In this document: piece by piece, positions 8,793 through 17,648 of the stretch
How the letters are laid out: each line of letters starts with the position of its first letter
Numbering within the stretch: the stretch's first letter is position 1
Origin: Prevotella sp. ne3005
GTDB lineage: Bacteria; Bacteroidota; Bacteroidia; Bacteroidales; Bacteroidaceae
Assembly (NCBI RefSeq): GCF_900110085.1
Contig: NZ_FOCK01000009.1
Location: forward strand, 1-64,000
Direction: 5' to 3'
Length of the DNA: 64,000 nt
Position numbers and translations under genes: made by a program
The notes under the pieces: model-generated
Seen by the model: only the letters and a program-made list of their open reading frames with translations
What the model was told of the DNA's origin: nothing
Database searches by the model: none

Positions 8793-9979
8793 TTCCCATC
8801 TATATCACTGGCAGTGGAGTGGTCTCGGCCATCGGCGTCGGGAAGGAGGCCACGTTGGCAGCACTCCAGGCAGAAGAGACGGGCATCCGGAAGTTGAAGT
8901 ATCTGGACTCTTGTCATGAAGAACTGCCCGTTGGTGAGGTTCAGCTGAGCAATCACGAGATGAACCAACTGATGGGTGTGGCCGATGATATCCGGCATAC
9001 ACGTACGGCACTGATGGGCAGACTGGCCCTGCGCGAGGCCTTGAAGGAGGCCCGTCTGGAGCGCAACGACCTGAAGGCGATACCTTTTATCTCTGCCACC
9101 ACCGTGGGCGGTATGGATCGTCGTGAGGCTTATTACGCCGAGGAAGCCAACTGTGACTTGGTGCATGCTGAGATCTCCACACACCATTGTGGAACGTCTA
9201 CGGAGATGATTGCCGAGCCGTTTGGGGAGTTTGCCTCGATGGCAACGCTCTCTACAGCCTGTTCTTCTGCGACGAATGCCCTCATCACCGGTGCCAATAT
9301 GCTGCGCTGTGGCATGGCGGATATCGTGGTGGTGGGTGGCTCCGAGAGTCTGTCGAAGTTTCATCTCAACGGCTTCAATGCCCTGATGATCCTCGACCAC
9401 GAGCAGTGCAGACCTTTCGACCGCAACCGTGCCGGACTGAACCTCGGCGAGGGAGCTGCCTATCTGGTATTGGAGACAGAAGCCTCGGTGAAGCGACGTG
9501 GGGTAAAGCCCCAGTTTGTGCTGAGCGGCTATGGCAATGCCTGTGATGCGTTCCATCAGACGGCCTCGTCGCCCGACGGTGAGGGTGCTTACCTGGCAAT
9601 GCAGGAGGCCCTGCAGTTGGCTGGCCTGAAGCCAGAGGATATCCAGTATATCAATGCCCATGGTACGGGAACGCCCAACAATGACGAGAGCGAGGGGCAT
9701 GCCATCCAGCGCGTGTTTGGTGAGCATCTGCCGCCCGTATCGTCAACGAAGTCGTTTACAGGTCATACTACGAGTGCCTCCGGTAGCATCGAGGCTGTGT
9801 TTTGTCTGCTGGCCCTCCAGCACCAGTTCCTGTTGCCCAACCTCAACTGGCACGAGCCGATAGAGGGTGGAATCATCCCGGTCATGGAGCAGAAGCCTCA
9901 GGGGGAGATCCGTCATATCCTGAGCAACGCCTTCGGATTTGGCGGTAATGACTCTTCGATAATCCTCTCAAAACTATGA
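8789..9979 (+). CDS. beta-ketoacyl synthase with intact triad
   Basis: A 396-residue FabF-like ketosynthase starting at GTG. The triad is Cys158 (STACSSA), His291 (NAHGTGT) and His326 (FTGHTTSASG). It is followed by a Cys-less ketosynthase-like protein whose ATG overlaps this stop by 4 bases. That arrangement matches the KS/chain-length-factor pairs (ApeO/ApeC) of aryl polyene type II synthases. Confidence 0.87.
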   Translation: MIPIYITGSGVVSAIGVGKEATLAALQAEETGIRKLKYLDSCHEELPVGEVQLSNHEMNQLMGVADDIRHTRTALMGRLALREALKEARLERNDLKAIPFISATTVGGMDRREAYYAEEANCDLVHAEISTHHCGTSTEMIAEPFGEFASMATLSTACSSATNALITGANMLRCGMADIVVVGGSESLSKFHLNGFNALMILDHEQCRPFDRNRAGLNLGEGAAYLVLETEASVKRRGVKPQFVLSGYGNACDAFHQTASSPDGEGAYLAMQEALQLAGLKPEDIQYINAHGTGTPNNDESEGHAIQRVFGEHLPPVSSTKSFTGHTTSASGSIEAVFCLLALQHQFLLPNLNWHEPIEGGIIPVMEQKPQGEIRHILSNAFGFGGNDSSIILSKL

Positions 9980-10959
9980 AGAAAGTATTTATACAGGCGG
10001 CAGAGCAGGTGTCGATCCAGGAGCCACTCTCAGAGCGGTGGATGACGGAGCCCCTGAGCTATGACGAGCCTCTCGTCAAGGCCCAGAACCCTGCATTTCG
10101 CGACTATATGGCTGCCAACGAAGCCCGCAGGATGGGCGGCTTGATGAAGCGTGCCCTCGTTACAACGCTGAAGGTGTTGAAGGAGACGGGCATCGAGCAT
10201 CCTGACGCCATCATCACTGGCACCTGTCTGGGTAGTCTCGACTATACGGAGCGCATCCTCGATGCGATGTTGGAGAATGGGGAAGAGGCGCTGAGTCCCA
10301 CCCATTTCATGCAGTCGACGCACAACACCGTGGGTTCGGCATTGGCCATCTACACCAAGACGCATGGCTATAACACCACCTATTCGCATGGTAGCATCAG
10401 CTTCGACCTGACCGTTCAGGATGCCTGGATGCAGATGCAGCTGGGCAAGATCTCCACGGCTCTGGTTGGTGGTCATGACGAGATGACGGAAGGCTATTTC
10501 AGTAAGTTGCAGCAGGTGAAATATGTTGGTGTGGAGGGGATGGTGCCCTGTGGCGAGATGGCTATGTCGATGCTGCTGAACACAGACTCCAGCGTAGACC
10601 ACCTGGCAGAGTTGGCTGGCATCCGGATGAGTTTCCGACCCTCAGGTGAACAGTTCCAGCAACAGTTGGATTCGCTATTGGCTCAGGCAGGTATGACACT
10701 GGATGATGTCAGTCTGGTGATGACAGGCATGAATGGCAATCCTGCCAACGACCAGCTTTACAAGCCCATGCTTGATTCATTGTTGGCAGACAAACCCACG
10801 ATGGACTACAAGCATGTTTTTGGTGAGAACTATGCCGCCTCGGCACTGGGCCTCTATGCCGCTGCCCATCTGTTGAAGCAGAAGGATGAGCTGAAGGCTA
10901 TCCTGTTGTTGAATCTGACGCTGACAGGCGACTGTTCGATGATGTTGGTTAAGAAATAA
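9976..10959 (+). CDS. ketosynthase-like chain-length-factor candidate
   Basis: A 327-residue thiolase-fold protein, shorter than a full ketosynthase. The active-site region reads TTYSHGS, so the nucleophile position appears to be Ser137 rather than Cys. The HGTGT motif is absent and the last His motif is changed to FGENYAASA. This is the pattern of a chain-length factor that dimerises with the upstream ketosynthase. The coupling to 8789 (ATGA overlap) supports a one-to-one complex. Confidence 0.7.
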   Translation: MKKVFIQAAEQVSIQEPLSERWMTEPLSYDEPLVKAQNPAFRDYMAANEARRMGGLMKRALVTTLKVLKETGIEHPDAIITGTCLGSLDYTERILDAMLENGEEALSPTHFMQSTHNTVGSALAIYTKTHGYNTTYSHGSISFDLTVQDAWMQMQLGKISTALVGGHDEMTEGYFSKLQQVKYVGVEGMVPCGEMAMSMLLNTDSSVDHLAELAGIRMSFRPSGEQFQQQLDSLLAQAGMTLDDVSLVMTGMNGNPANDQLYKPMLDSLLADKPTMDYKHVFGENYAASALGLYAAAHLLKQKDELKAILLLNLTLTGDCSMMLVKK

Positions 10960-10970
10960 GAGATAAGAGG

Positions 10971-11327
10971 ATGATACTGAAGCTGTTACCAATCTCAATC
11001 CTGCAATGCATGCTCCTCTCCGGAGGGCAGGTGTTGATGAAATACGGCTTGACCAAAGCGGGTGACTTCTCGTTTACATGGCAGTATTTCGTGAGGCTTT
11101 TCACCAATTGGCAGTTTATCAGCTGTGGCCTCTGCTACGGAGCAGGTTCCATCCTGTGGATGTATATCATCAAGCACTTCCCGTTCAGCATGGCCTATCC
11201 GATGGTGAGCCTGAGTTACGTGATGGGTATGTTTGCAGCCATCATCTTCTTCCACGAACAGATACCTATGACCAGATGGATCGGGGTATTCCTGATCATG
11301 TCTGGATGTGTGCTGATTGCAAAATGA
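10971..11327 (+). CDS. four-helix EmrE/ArnE-like small membrane protein
   Basis: A 118-residue protein that is almost entirely four transmembrane helices, with the small multidrug-resistance/EamA pattern (GGQVLMKYGL in helix 1, FSMAYPMVSLSYV in helix 3). ArnE/ArnF-type proteins flip lipid-linked sugars. Here it could flip a pigment precursor or a lipid-linked intermediate; no substrate can be seen. It lies 11 bases after the chain-length factor. Confidence 0.65.
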   Translation: MILKLLPISILQCMLLSGGQVLMKYGLTKAGDFSFTWQYFVRLFTNWQFISCGLCYGAGSILWMYIIKHFPFSMAYPMVSLSYVMGMFAAIIFFHEQIPMTRWIGVFLIMSGCVLIAK

Positions 11328-11328
11328 T

Positions 11329-11353
11329 TGAAGATTGAAGATTGAAGATTGAA
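11329..11353. repeat. tandem GATTGAA repeat between two cluster genes
   Basis: The heptamer GATTGAA occurs three and a half times in a row between the membrane protein stop and the LolA-like start. It is of the same type as the other short tandem repeats in this window. Its last copy supplies a TTG that could be read as an alternative start for the next gene. Confidence 0.75.
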
Positions 11354-11354
11354 A

Positions 11355-11993
11355 ATGAGAAAAATACTATTGTCTTGTCTCCTTGTCTCCTTGTTTTCTT
11401 GTCTCCCTGCTTGGTCGCAGACGAAGCTTACGGCTGAGCAGCAGAAAGAGATTGTGGCCAAGGTGGACAAATCGGCCTCTGCCATGACGCAGATGCAGTG
11501 TGAGTTTTCACAGACCAAGAGCATGAAGCTGTTGAGTAAGGAGATGCAGTCGAAGGGCGTGATGTATTTAAAGAAGCCAAACAAGTTGCGCTGGCAGTAT
11601 ACATCGCCTTATGACTATACCTTCATTATGAATGGCGACAAGGTGCAGATCAAGTCGACGAAGTCTACCAAGAACATTGATGTCCAGGGAAATAAGATGT
11701 TCCGTCAGATTACGAACATCATCCTGAACAGCGTCACTGGCGGCACGTTGAAGAGCTCGAACGACTTCACGGTGGAGATGTATAAAGCCGATGCCGGCTA
11801 TTATGCCAAGCTGTTGCCCAAGAAGAAGGAGCTGAAGCAGTTGTACCAGTATCTGGAGATCTGGTTCAATCCAGCCCTGACGATGGTGAGCAGTGTGAAG
11901 ATGGTGGAGAAGACGGGCGATGTGACCGTGGTGAAGCTGACCAATACCAAGATAGGTGTTGCCGTTGATGAAAAACTGTTTGCTATTCATTAG
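11355..11993 (+). CDS. LolA-like periplasmic lipoprotein carrier of the cluster
   Basis: A 212-residue protein with a cleavable signal peptide (MRKILLSCLLVSLFSCLPAWS) and the outer-membrane lipoprotein carrier fold (LRWQYTSPYDYTFIMNGDKV). Cluster-specific LolA proteins occur in aryl polyene loci, where they are thought to shuttle the lipidated pigment across the periplasm. The ATG at 11355 is preferred to the TTG at 11349 because the latter lies in the tandem repeat. It overlaps the next gene by 26 bases. Confidence 0.75.
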   Translation: MRKILLSCLLVSLFSCLPAWSQTKLTAEQQKEIVAKVDKSASAMTQMQCEFSQTKSMKLLSKEMQSKGVMYLKKPNKLRWQYTSPYDYTFIMNGDKVQIKSTKSTKNIDVQGNKMFRQITNIILNSVTGGTLKSSNDFTVEMYKADAGYYAKLLPKKKELKQLYQYLEIWFNPALTMVSSVKMVEKTGDVTVVKLTNTKIGVAVDEKLFAIH

Positions 11994-12369
11994 TCTGCTG
12001 TTCCTGTTGTGTCAGCCGTGTGTGGCTCAGGAGACGGGCGACTCTGTGGTCAGCAGGGAGTATAATCTGTTGATGCAGGTGAAAGGGCAGGAGCTCACGA
12101 GCATCTGCATGATGAACGTCTCGCCCGATGGCAGCATCGTGGGTACGGTGGTCAGTGAGATGGGTATGAAGGCTTTCGACTTCACCTATGACCATGGTAA
12201 GGCCAAGGTGCTGAATGTGGTGGCCTTTCTGAACAAGTGGTATATCCGCAGGGTACTGAGAAAGGATCTGGCCTATATCCTGCCCAAGTTGGAACCGGAT
12301 CAGGAGTGTCACTACAAGCGACGCTGGATAACGTACACATTTACCCCCATGAATAATGAAACTGATTAA
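11968..12369 (+). CDS. small secreted protein after LolA, possibly DUF3261-like
   Basis: A 133-residue protein with a signal peptide (MKNCLLFISLLFLLCQPCVA) and a compact beta-rich body (MNVSPDGSIVGTVV, FDFTYDHG). I chose the ATG at 11968 over the GTG at 11956 because it gives a normal signal peptide. In other aryl polyene clusters a small outer-membrane-directed DUF3261 protein sits near LolA and the exporter; position and shape fit, but sequence identity was not testable. No lipobox Cys is evident. Confidence 0.5.
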   Translation: MKNCLLFISLLFLLCQPCVAQETGDSVVSREYNLLMQVKGQELTSICMMNVSPDGSIVGTVVSEMGMKAFDFTYDHGKAKVLNVVAFLNKWYIRRVLRKDLAYILPKLEPDQECHYKRRWITYTFTPMNNETD

Positions 12370-12733
12370 TGATTTTTTTGAGATCGTGTCGAAGGAGTCG
12401 GGCGAGGGCACACTGAAGTGCAAGGTCAGACTCCATCCCGAGCACTTCATATACCAGGCCCATTTCCCTGGCAACCCTGTGACGCCAGGCGTCTGCCTGG
12501 TGCAGATGGCAGCAGAGATCTTAGGACAGGAGTATCAGCAGAGTCTGATGCTGTCGCTCTTGAAGAACATCAAGTTCAAGAAGATTGTGCACCCGGAGGA
12601 TGAGCCTACATTTGTCTTTACCAAGGTGGTGAAGGCAGAGGGGATGCTCAGTGCGAACGTGAGCATCGAGGACGAAGAATCCCAATATGTCAAAATGTCG
12701 CTGCAATATATGTGCGATCATTCCAACGTATAA
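12356..12733 (+). CDS. ApeI-like hotdog dehydratase subunit (His half-site)
   Basis: A 125-residue FabA/FabZ-like hotdog protein. It keeps the catalytic His in HFPGNPVTPGV (His36) but the Glu that FabZ has 14 residues later is Gln50 (CLVQMAAE). The protein at 5980 has the Glu but no His. As FabZ-type active sites combine His and Glu from two chains, a heterodimer of the two would hold one complete site. It overlaps the glycosyltransferase gene by 47 bases. Confidence 0.75.
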   Translation: MKLINDFFEIVSKESGEGTLKCKVRLHPEHFIYQAHFPGNPVTPGVCLVQMAAEILGQEYQQSLMLSLLKNIKFKKIVHPEDEPTFVFTKVVKAEGMLSANVSIEDEESQYVKMSLQYMCDHSNV

Positions 12734-14096
12734 TAACGCTGGAACGGTCAGACAGGTTATCGATGATGTCCTCAGACACTGCGATCAGGTGATCGTGGTG
12801 AATGATGGCAGTACCGATGAGACGGCCGCGGTCCTACAGGCACTCCCTGCAGGTGTCACCGTGGTGACGCATACTGAGAACAAGGGTAAGGGTCATGCGC
12901 TGGTGACAGGCTTCAGGAAGGCGAAGGAGATGGGCTTCACCCATGCTGTGACCATCGATGCCGACGGGCAGCATTTCGCAGATGACATCCCTCTCCTGGT
13001 GGAGGAGATGAGACGGGACCCTGAGGCAATCATCGTGGGATGCCGTAATCTGACGGAAGAAAACATGCCCAGACAAAATACGTTTGCCAACCGTTTCTCG
13101 AATTTCTGGTTCAAACTGCAGACGGGCATTCCCTTGCCGGATACACAGAGCGGATTCCGACTCTATCCCTTGGCCTTGCTGAAAGGGCTGAGTCTGATTA
13201 CCTCGCGCTATGAGGCAGAGCTCGAGCTGTTGGTGTTTGCCGCCTGGGCTGGTGTCTCCGTGAAATCGGTAAGTGTCAGGGTGTATTACCCGCCAGCAGA
13301 AGAGCGTGTGAGTCATTTCCGTCCGGTATATGATTTCTTCCGTATCAGCGTGCTGAACACCATCCTGTGTGTCGTGGCGCTGTTCGTGGGGCTCAAGCAG
13401 TGGGCCTATACCATTTTCTCGTTTGCCTATTTCCTGTGCTTTGCCCTCGACATGACGGTGAGGGGCTTCTTCCTCTTAACGTTGGGAGGGGCTACGAAAG
13501 AGCACAAGCTGAAATATCATACCATCCTGCAGAGGAAGTCGCGCTTTGTCATCAACCATGTGCCTGGCACGACCTTCTCTTATAGTAATCCGAATGGAGA
13601 GACGTTCGACAAACCTGCGATGATCATCAGCAACCACCAGTCGCACCTCGACCTGATGGGTATCATGATGCTGACGCCCAAGGTGATCATCCTCACAAAG
13701 AACTGGGTGTGGCACAATCCTTTCTATGGCATTGTGATCCGCTATGCCGATTTCTTCCCCATCACAGATACCGACCAGATGATGAACGACCTGAAGCAGA
13801 AGGTGGAAGAAGGTTACTCGGTGATGATCTTTCCCGAGGGAACGAGGTCGGAAGACTGTCGCATCCAGCGTTTCCACCGCGGAGCGTTTTATCTGGCCGA
13901 GCAGTTAGGACTGGATATCCTTCCCGTCTATATCAATGGTTTCGGAAAGGTGTTGCCAAAGAAGTCGTGGCATCTGCATCCTGGACACATGTCGGTGGAG
14001 GTGATGCCGAGGGAAAAGATGACGGAGGGCTATCGGGCGATGGCTCGGAAGATGCATAAGAAATTCGTTGCGGGCTTTGCCCTCAATGATGAATGA
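12687..14096 (+). CDS. GT2 glycosyltransferase fused to PlsC-type acyltransferase
   Basis: A 469-residue fusion. Residues about 8-215 are a family 2 glycosyltransferase (IIPTYNNAGT, VNDGSTDE, DADGQHF). A membrane segment follows at about 223-260. Residues about 285-455 are a PlsC-like acyltransferase with the NHQSHLD (H-x4-D) and FPEGTRSE motifs. In related clusters these activities are often adjacent genes, so the fusion suggests consecutive sugar and acyl transfer on one membrane-bound acceptor. The start lies well inside the dehydratase gene; a later start is not available without losing the first beta strand. Confidence 0.8.
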   Translation: MSKCRCNICAIIPTYNNAGTVRQVIDDVLRHCDQVIVVNDGSTDETAAVLQALPAGVTVVTHTENKGKGHALVTGFRKAKEMGFTHAVTIDADGQHFADDIPLLVEEMRRDPEAIIVGCRNLTEENMPRQNTFANRFSNFWFKLQTGIPLPDTQSGFRLYPLALLKGLSLITSRYEAELELLVFAAWAGVSVKSVSVRVYYPPAEERVSHFRPVYDFFRISVLNTILCVVALFVGLKQWAYTIFSFAYFLCFALDMTVRGFFLLTLGGATKEHKLKYHTILQRKSRFVINHVPGTTFSYSNPNGETFDKPAMIISNHQSHLDLMGIMMLTPKVIILTKNWVWHNPFYGIVIRYADFFPITDTDQMMNDLKQKVEEGYSVMIFPEGTRSEDCRIQRFHRGAFYLAEQLGLDILPVYINGFGKVLPKKSWHLHPGHMSVEVMPREKMTEGYRAMARKMHKKFVAGFALNDE

Positions 14097-14099
14097 TAA

Positions 14100-15587
14100 A
14101 TGATGAAGAAGTGTGTGATCATAGGTAGTGGACTGGGAGGCTTGGCCTGTGGCTGTATCCTGGCGAAGAATGGTTACGAGGTAACCGTTCTTGAACAGGG
14201 TGCTCAGATAGGCGGCTGTCTGCAGTGTTTCCGTCGTGGTGATGCACTTTTTGAGACGGGCATGCACTATATCGGTAGTGCGGAGCCCGGACAGGTGCTC
14301 TATACATTCCTCCATTATCTGGGTGTGGATCAGAAGATCCAACTCTCGAAACTGAATCCCAAGGGTTATGATGTGATTTCTTTTAAGGGACAGCATTACC
14401 TGATGGCTAACGGCAAGGAGGCATTTGTTGAGACCCTGGCACAGCAGTTCCCTCAAAGTCGGGAGGAATTGAGCCGTTATTACGACTTAGTGAAACAGGT
14501 GGCCTCGTCGTGGGCCATGCATTCGCTGCGTAAGGATGTAGACCTGAACGTGAATGCCGAATACCAGATGCGTAGTGTCAATGAGGTGATCGACAGTCTG
14601 ATTTCCGATCCCACGCTGCGAGAGGTGTTGGCAGGTATCGTACCCCTCTATGCGGGGGAGAAAGACCATACACCGTTTTATGTCCATGCCCTGATTGCCG
14701 ACTCGTATGACCAGAGTGCCTCGCGCATTGTGGGAGGGAGTAGTGTGGTGGCTGATGCACTTGCTGATGCCATCAGAGAAAGGGGAGGACAGGTGTTAGT
14801 GAAACGTATGGCTTGTCAGATTGAATGTGATGACAAACAGGCTACTGCCGTTATCACCTCGGATGGTGAGCGGTATGCTGCCGATCTCGTGATCAGTGCC
14901 ATCCATCCTGCCAAGACCATGCAGATGGTCCAGAGCCGACTTATCCGCCCTGCCTATCGTCAGCGTATCATCGAGGGACGTAACTCCACCTCAGCCTTTA
15001 CAGTCTATCTGAAGTTCCGTAAGGACAGCGTACCCTATATGGACCATAATTTCTATTACTACCGTGGCGACTCCGTATGGGGTTGTGAACAGTATGACGA
15101 GGCATTGTGGCCCAAGTTCCTGTTGTATATGCATTTCTGTCAGGAGGCGAATCCCGTCTATGCAACGACGGGTGAGATTCTGACCTATATGACGATGGAC
15201 GAGGTGCGCCAGTGGGAGGGAACCCATGTGGGCCGTCGTGGTGAGAGCTATGAGGCCTTTAAGCAAAAGAAAGCAGAGGCAGCCATCGCCGCGCTGGAGG
15301 AGGAGATGCCTGGCTTGAGCGAAAAGATAGAAGCCTATTACACGTCGACACCATTGACATATATCGACTATACGGGTGTACCGGAAGGGGCGTTGTATGG
15401 TATGATGAAGGATGTCGACCTGTTGGGTTCGGCAGGTGTGACTAGCAGAACACGTGTTCCCAATCTCCTGTTGTCAGGACAGAGCATCACGCTTCATGGT
15501 ATGATGGGTGTGCTGGCAGGTAGTATGGTGACGTGTTCGGAAGTGCTGACGATGGAAGAAATCATTTCTCAACTGAACCAAGCATGA
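14100..15587 (+). CDS. FAD-dependent CrtI/retinol-saturase-like oxidoreductase
   Basis: A 495-residue flavoprotein with an N-terminal Rossmann motif (IIGSGLGGLACG) and the phytoene-desaturase/retinol-saturase layout (ending in SGQSITLHGMMGVL). It likely acts on the conjugated chain or the aromatic head in the cytoplasm or at the membrane. It overlaps the DarA gene by 4 bases (ATGA), linking it to the resorcinol branch. A role in aromatising or hydroxylating the dialkylresorcinol, as flexirubin systems need an oxidative step, is possible but not shown. Confidence 0.75.
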   Translation: MMKKCVIIGSGLGGLACGCILAKNGYEVTVLEQGAQIGGCLQCFRRGDALFETGMHYIGSAEPGQVLYTFLHYLGVDQKIQLSKLNPKGYDVISFKGQHYLMANGKEAFVETLAQQFPQSREELSRYYDLVKQVASSWAMHSLRKDVDLNVNAEYQMRSVNEVIDSLISDPTLREVLAGIVPLYAGEKDHTPFYVHALIADSYDQSASRIVGGSSVVADALADAIRERGGQVLVKRMACQIECDDKQATAVITSDGERYAADLVISAIHPAKTMQMVQSRLIRPAYRQRIIEGRNSTSAFTVYLKFRKDSVPYMDHNFYYYRGDSVWGCEQYDEALWPKFLLYMHFCQEANPVYATTGEILTYMTMDEVRQWEGTHVGRRGESYEAFKQKKAEAAIAALEEEMPGLSEKIEAYYTSTPLTYIDYTGVPEGALYGMMKDVDLLGSAGVTSRTRVPNLLLSGQSITLHGMMGVLAGSMVTCSEVLTMEEIISQLNQA

Positions 15588-16492
15588 TCGTCGTATTCTA
15601 TTATACTCAGAGTGGTCAGGCGTTGGATGTTGCCAAGCGCATCTGTCAGCCATTGGCAGAGGCAGGCACAGAGGTGGTGTGGAGACCCATCATTCCCCAG
15701 CAGACGTATCCTTTCCCCTGGAATAAATACGAGTTCTTCGACTCTTTCCCAGAGACGCGTCTGGGTATGCCGCCTTCTGGCATCCAGCCATTGGATTTCT
15801 CAGGCATTGAGAAGGCTGAGCTGGTGATGATTGTCGGGCAGTCGTGGTTTTTGTCGCCTTCGCTGCCCCTCCAGTCGTTCTTCGAGAACGAACAGGTAAA
15901 AGCTTATTTGGAAGGAAAGAAGGTCGTCTTCGTCAATGCCTGTCGTAACATGTGGCTGATGACGGGTAGGGCTGTGAAGGCTTATCTCCATGAGATTAAG
16001 GCCTGTCAGGTGGGGCATATTGTCCTACAGGATACAGCACCGAATCTGATCAGTGCCCTGACGATAGTGCGCTGGTTGTTGTATGGAAAGAAACAGTCAT
16101 CTTGGCTGTTGCCCGCTGCTGGTGTCAGGAAAGCCGATATCGAGGATGCCTCACGGTTTGGCGACATCATTAAGATTGCCATTGAGAAGAATGACTTCCA
16201 GCATTTGCAGCCACAGCTATTGGCTGCAGGGGCTATCGACTATAAACCCTCCATTCTGCTTCTTGAGAAAACTGGTCACCGTATGTTCGGTCACTGGGCA
16301 CACTTTATCAGGAAACGTGGCGGATTCAGGGATCCATGCCGTCGTACGCGCGTGAACCTCTTCTTTTATTATCTGCTAGTGGTACTGTTTGTGGTTTCAC
16401 CCTTTGCCCAGCTTTTTTTCTATCTCACCTATCCGCTGCACTGTGTAGGGAAGCATAAGCGTGAGGATTGTTACATCGAATCAAACAATTAA
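15584..16492 (+). CDS. darA: dialkylresorcinol condensing enzyme DarA
   Basis: A 302-residue protein with a flavodoxin-like N-terminus (VVFYYTQSGQALDVAKRIC) and a C-terminal hydrophobic segment (about 262-285), the form of DarA enzymes. DarA and DarB together build 2,5-dialkyl-cyclohexanedione/resorcinol from a beta-ketoacyl and an unsaturated acyl thioester. The start at 15584 overlaps the oxidoreductase stop (ATGA). The neighbour DarB confirms the assignment. Confidence 0.8.
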   Translation: MIVVFYYTQSGQALDVAKRICQPLAEAGTEVVWRPIIPQQTYPFPWNKYEFFDSFPETRLGMPPSGIQPLDFSGIEKAELVMIVGQSWFLSPSLPLQSFFENEQVKAYLEGKKVVFVNACRNMWLMTGRAVKAYLHEIKACQVGHIVLQDTAPNLISALTIVRWLLYGKKQSSWLLPAAGVRKADIEDASRFGDIIKIAIEKNDFQHLQPQLLAAGAIDYKPSILLLEKTGHRMFGHWAHFIRKRGGFRDPCRRTRVNLFFYYLLVVLFVVSPFAQLFFYLTYPLHCVGKHKREDCYIESNN

Positions 16493-16508
16493 AAGATATA
16501 CATTAATC

Positions 16509-17648
16509 ATGATGGACGTTTTTATAACAAAAGCATCGAGATTCTTGCCCAATGATCCTGTCGAAAATGACGATATGGAGGCTTTTCTTGGTATGGTTGA
16601 CGGGAAACCGTCAAAAGCTAGAAGGGTCATTCTCCGACGTAACGGTATCAAACAGAGGTACTATGCCTTAGACAAGGATGGTAACGTGACACATACGAAT
16701 GTGCAGATGGCGGCCAATGCCGTACGTGGGCTTCTGGATGACCAGCTGACCATTGATGACATTGATCTGTTATCCTGTGGTACTGGTTCTCCGGAGCAGC
16801 TGATTCCCTCGCATGGTGTGATGGTACATGGAGAGCTCGGAGGTAAAAAACATATGGAGGTCGTATCGTTTGCCGGTTCTTGCTGCTCTGGCGCCGATGC
16901 CCTGAAGTATGCGTATATGGCCGTGAAACTCGGTCTCTCGAAGAATGCTGTCGCTGTGGCATCAGAAAGGTCTTCGGCTTGGATGCGTGCAAGCTATTTC
17001 CAGAAGGAGTCGGAGCAGCTGGCACAACTGGAAGATCAGCCGATGTTGGCTTTTCAGAAAGATTTCCTGCGTTGGATGTTGTCTGACGGTGCTTTCTCGG
17101 TGCTGTTACAGGGAAAGCCTTCCGCCTCAGGACTCTCACTGCGCCTCGACTGGATTGACATCACATCGTATGCCAACACCAAGGAGACCTGTATGTATGC
17201 AGCTGCCGATAAGGATGCTGATGGTCGTGTGAAGGGTTGGGCTTCTTTCCCACAGAGTGAGTGGCTTACGGAATCTATCTTTGCCATCAAACAGGATACA
17301 CGTATGCTTTCGGAGTATATCGTGCCGCTGGGTGTACAGTATCTGATAGAGATGGGTAAGAAGCATCAGTTTACGCCTGATGACGTAGACTGGTTCCTGC
17401 CTCACATGTCGTCGATGTTCTTTAAGGATGTGATTATCGAGGAGTCGGCTAAGCAGGGATTTGCCATACCAGAAGAGCGCTGGTTCTATAACCTGCCTAA
17501 GATTGGTAACATCGGTTCAGCCTCGGCTTTTGCCATGTTGGAGGAACTAATGGATTCTGGTCTGCTGAAGCAGGGACAGAAGGTGCTGGTAATGGTACCC
17601 GAGAGTGCCCGTTTCTCGTATTGCTATTTCATGCTTACCGTCTGCTAA
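16509..17648 (+). CDS. darB: DarB, KAS III-type resorcinol synthase
   Basis: A 379-residue FabH-like ketosynthase. The catalytic Cys is in FAGSCCSGAD (Cys126), the His in WFLPHMSS and the Asn in KIGNIGSAS. The start at 16509 gives MMDVFITKASRFLPN, the usual DarB beginning; the longer frame from 16461 runs through the end of darA. Together with DarA it should supply the dialkylresorcinol half of a flexirubin-type ester. It is coupled to the next gene by a one-base overlap (TAATG). Confidence 0.82.
   Translation: MMDVFITKASRFLPNDPVENDDMEAFLGMVDGKPSKARRVILRRNGIKQRYYALDKDGNVTHTNVQMAANAVRGLLDDQLTIDDIDLLSCGTGSPEQLIPSHGVMVHGELGGKKHMEVVSFAGSCCSGADALKYAYMAVKLGLSKNAVAVASERSSAWMRASYFQKESEQLAQLEDQPMLAFQKDFLRWMLSDGAFSVLLQGKPSASGLSLRLDWIDITSYANTKETCMYAAADKDADGRVKGWASFPQSEWLTESIFAIKQDTRMLSEYIVPLGVQYLIEMGKKHQFTPDDVDWFLPHMSSMFFKDVIIEESAKQGFAIPEERWFYNLPKIGNIGSASAFAMLEELMDSGLLKQGQKVLVMVPESARFSYCYFMLTVC

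Noticed and set aside
8501..9727. 408-codon antisense frame over the ketosynthase genes
   Set aside because: It lies opposite two clear genes (ACP 2 and ketosynthase), its translation is rich in His, Arg and Gln as expected for a shadow frame, and it has no family features.
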